Assembly (NCBI RefSeq): GCF_024436415.1
Contig: NZ_JAFMZQ010000001.1
Span: 1,426,001 to 1,490,000 of the forward strand
Reading direction: 5' to 3'
DNA: 64,000 bases
Source of the DNA: Pedobacter deserti
GTDB taxonomy: Bacteria > Bacteroidota > Bacteroidia > Sphingobacteriales > Sphingobacteriaceae
A program made the position numbers and the translations under genes. Within the stretch, counting starts at the first letter, position 1. Every line of letters begins with the position of its first letter. Below, in pieces: positions 63,500-64,000 of the stretch. The notes under the pieces are model-generated. The model was not told the origin of the DNA and did no database searches. It saw only the letters and a program-made list of their open reading frames with translations.

Positions 63500-64000
63500 A
63501 TGGCAGAATTAAGCGTATCAAGAAACCGCAGGGCAGTTCCAAAAGTGGATCTGACCGCAATGGTCGATTTGGCATTCTTACTAATTACTTTCTTTATGTT
63601 GACCACCTCCTTGTCTAAACCCGTAGCAATGGATATAGCAAAGCCAGACGACGGTGGTGTGCAGGAACCTGTTGCTGCATCTAGGACGATGACGATACTA
63701 CTAGGGAAAAATGACAAAATCGCCTGGTATATGGGCGAGCCAGGCAAAAGCACGCCCGTAATTGAAAGCTTTGAACATATAAGAGCATCCATAGTTGCCA
63801 ACAAACAGAAGGTGGGTTCTACTGTTAAATCGAACGTAGGGAAGTCCTTATTTGTAATTATTAAGCCGACTGCCGGATCCAGCTACAAAAACTTTGTCGA
63901 CATGATGGATGAACTGGCTCTGGCGGATTTAAAAGCAGCTCCAGCTATTGATGATGATCATATTCTAGGTGAGGAAGAAGCATTTTTGAAAAGACATGGG
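63500..64000 (+). CDS. ExbD/TolR-family biopolymer transport protein, 3' end outside window
   Basis: 167 codons from ATG 63500 remain open to the window end. N-terminal cytoplasmic part (RNRRAVPK), one membrane helix with the conserved aspartate (VDLTAMVDLAFLLITFFMLT, Asp23) and a periplasmic domain (LFVIIKPTAGSSYKNFVDMMDEL). ExbD works with ExbB and TonB to drive SusC-type transporters using the proton gradient. No exbB or tonB gene lies before it in this window; further partners may follow. The protein is incomplete here. Confidence 0.88.
   Translation, partial: MAELSVSRNRRAVPKVDLTAMVDLAFLLITFFMLTTSLSKPVAMDIAKPDDGGVQEPVAASRTMTILLGKNDKIAWYMGEPGKSTPVIESFEHIRASIVANKQKVGSTVKSNVGKSLFVIIKPTAGSSYKNFVDMMDELALADLKAAPAIDDDHILGEEEAFLKRHG

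Noticed and set aside
1..64000. Search for tRNA, rRNA, CRISPR arrays, IS ends, phage or integron genes
   Set aside because: Nothing with the needed structure was recognised; the repeats found lack the spacer pattern of CRISPR and no transposase or integrase gene is present.

Overview
The window looks like a chromosomal segment of a Bacteroidota bacterium, most likely a Sphingobacteriaceae member (Pedobacter-like). The signs are three SusC/SusD pairs, each behind an ECF sigma factor and a FecR-type anti-sigma factor, SusC N-termini of the 'MYxxYT...LxTxIxxxxLLQVSA' kind, abundant TlpA-type thioredoxin lipoprotein-like enzymes, GIN-domain and PorT-like beta-barrel proteins, and promoter boxes of the TAnnTTTG type. 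The genus is inferred from style, not from a marker gene. No rRNA, tRNA, CRISPR, IS element or phage gene was recognised.

Layout. 1-3546: tail of a carbohydrate utilisation locus (GH2 enzyme fragment, MGH1-like (alpha/alpha)6 hydrolase). 3632-13606 (+): module A = ECF sigma, FecR, SusC, SusD, two TlpA-like proteins, one secreted protein of unknown function. 13772-18210 (-): compact operon gluconokinase, glucose 1-dehydrogenase-like SDR, LLM flavin oxidoreductase, PatB/MalY aminotransferase. 18264-26568 (-): module B = ECF sigma, FecR, SusC, SusD, TlpA-like. 26746-37474: mixed housekeeping and accessory genes (NIPSNAP, YjdM/PhnA-like, glycosyltransferase, DHA2 exporter, YdeI-like, serine hydrolase, DUF4112, SRPBCC, beta-barrels). 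37530-40875: ankyrin protein, then a ferritin-like/large catalase operon. 41042-44958: divergent pair of a beta-propeller-like secreted protein and a very large TlpA-type protein. 45040-53115 (-): module C = ECF sigma, FecR, SusC, SusD, TlpA-like. 53192-55446: Rnk/Gre-like factor, DUF2383-type four-helix protein, and a rhomboid-fold protein that lacks the catalytic dyad. 55425-58272 (-): YtrA-like GntR regulator, ABC-2 transporter and GIN-domain protein in one operon with a strong palindrome at its head. 58406-64000: small secreted protein, a sixth TlpA-type protein, a 600-bp non-coding stretch with an 11-bp tandem array, SDR plus AraC regulator, a small membrane protein and the start of an ExbD gene cut by the window end.

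How it works together. In each module the FecR protein should hold its sigma factor until the cognate SusC receptor signals substrate; SusC/SusD then bring an oligomeric nutrient across the outer membrane and the TlpA-like proteins act on disulfides in the periplasm. None of the three modules carries a polysaccharide hydrolase, so these are probably not classical polysaccharide loci; the substrate cannot be read from the sequence. The gluconate operon would feed glucose released by such systems into 6-phosphogluconate by way of gluconate.

Most notable observations: an inactive rhomboid (pseudoprotease); two unrelated intergenic arrays that share an 11-bp period; a matching A-run plus stem-loop about 95-100 nt upstream of susC in modules A and C; and a near-perfect 20-bp palindrome abutting the start of the YtrA-type ABC operon.
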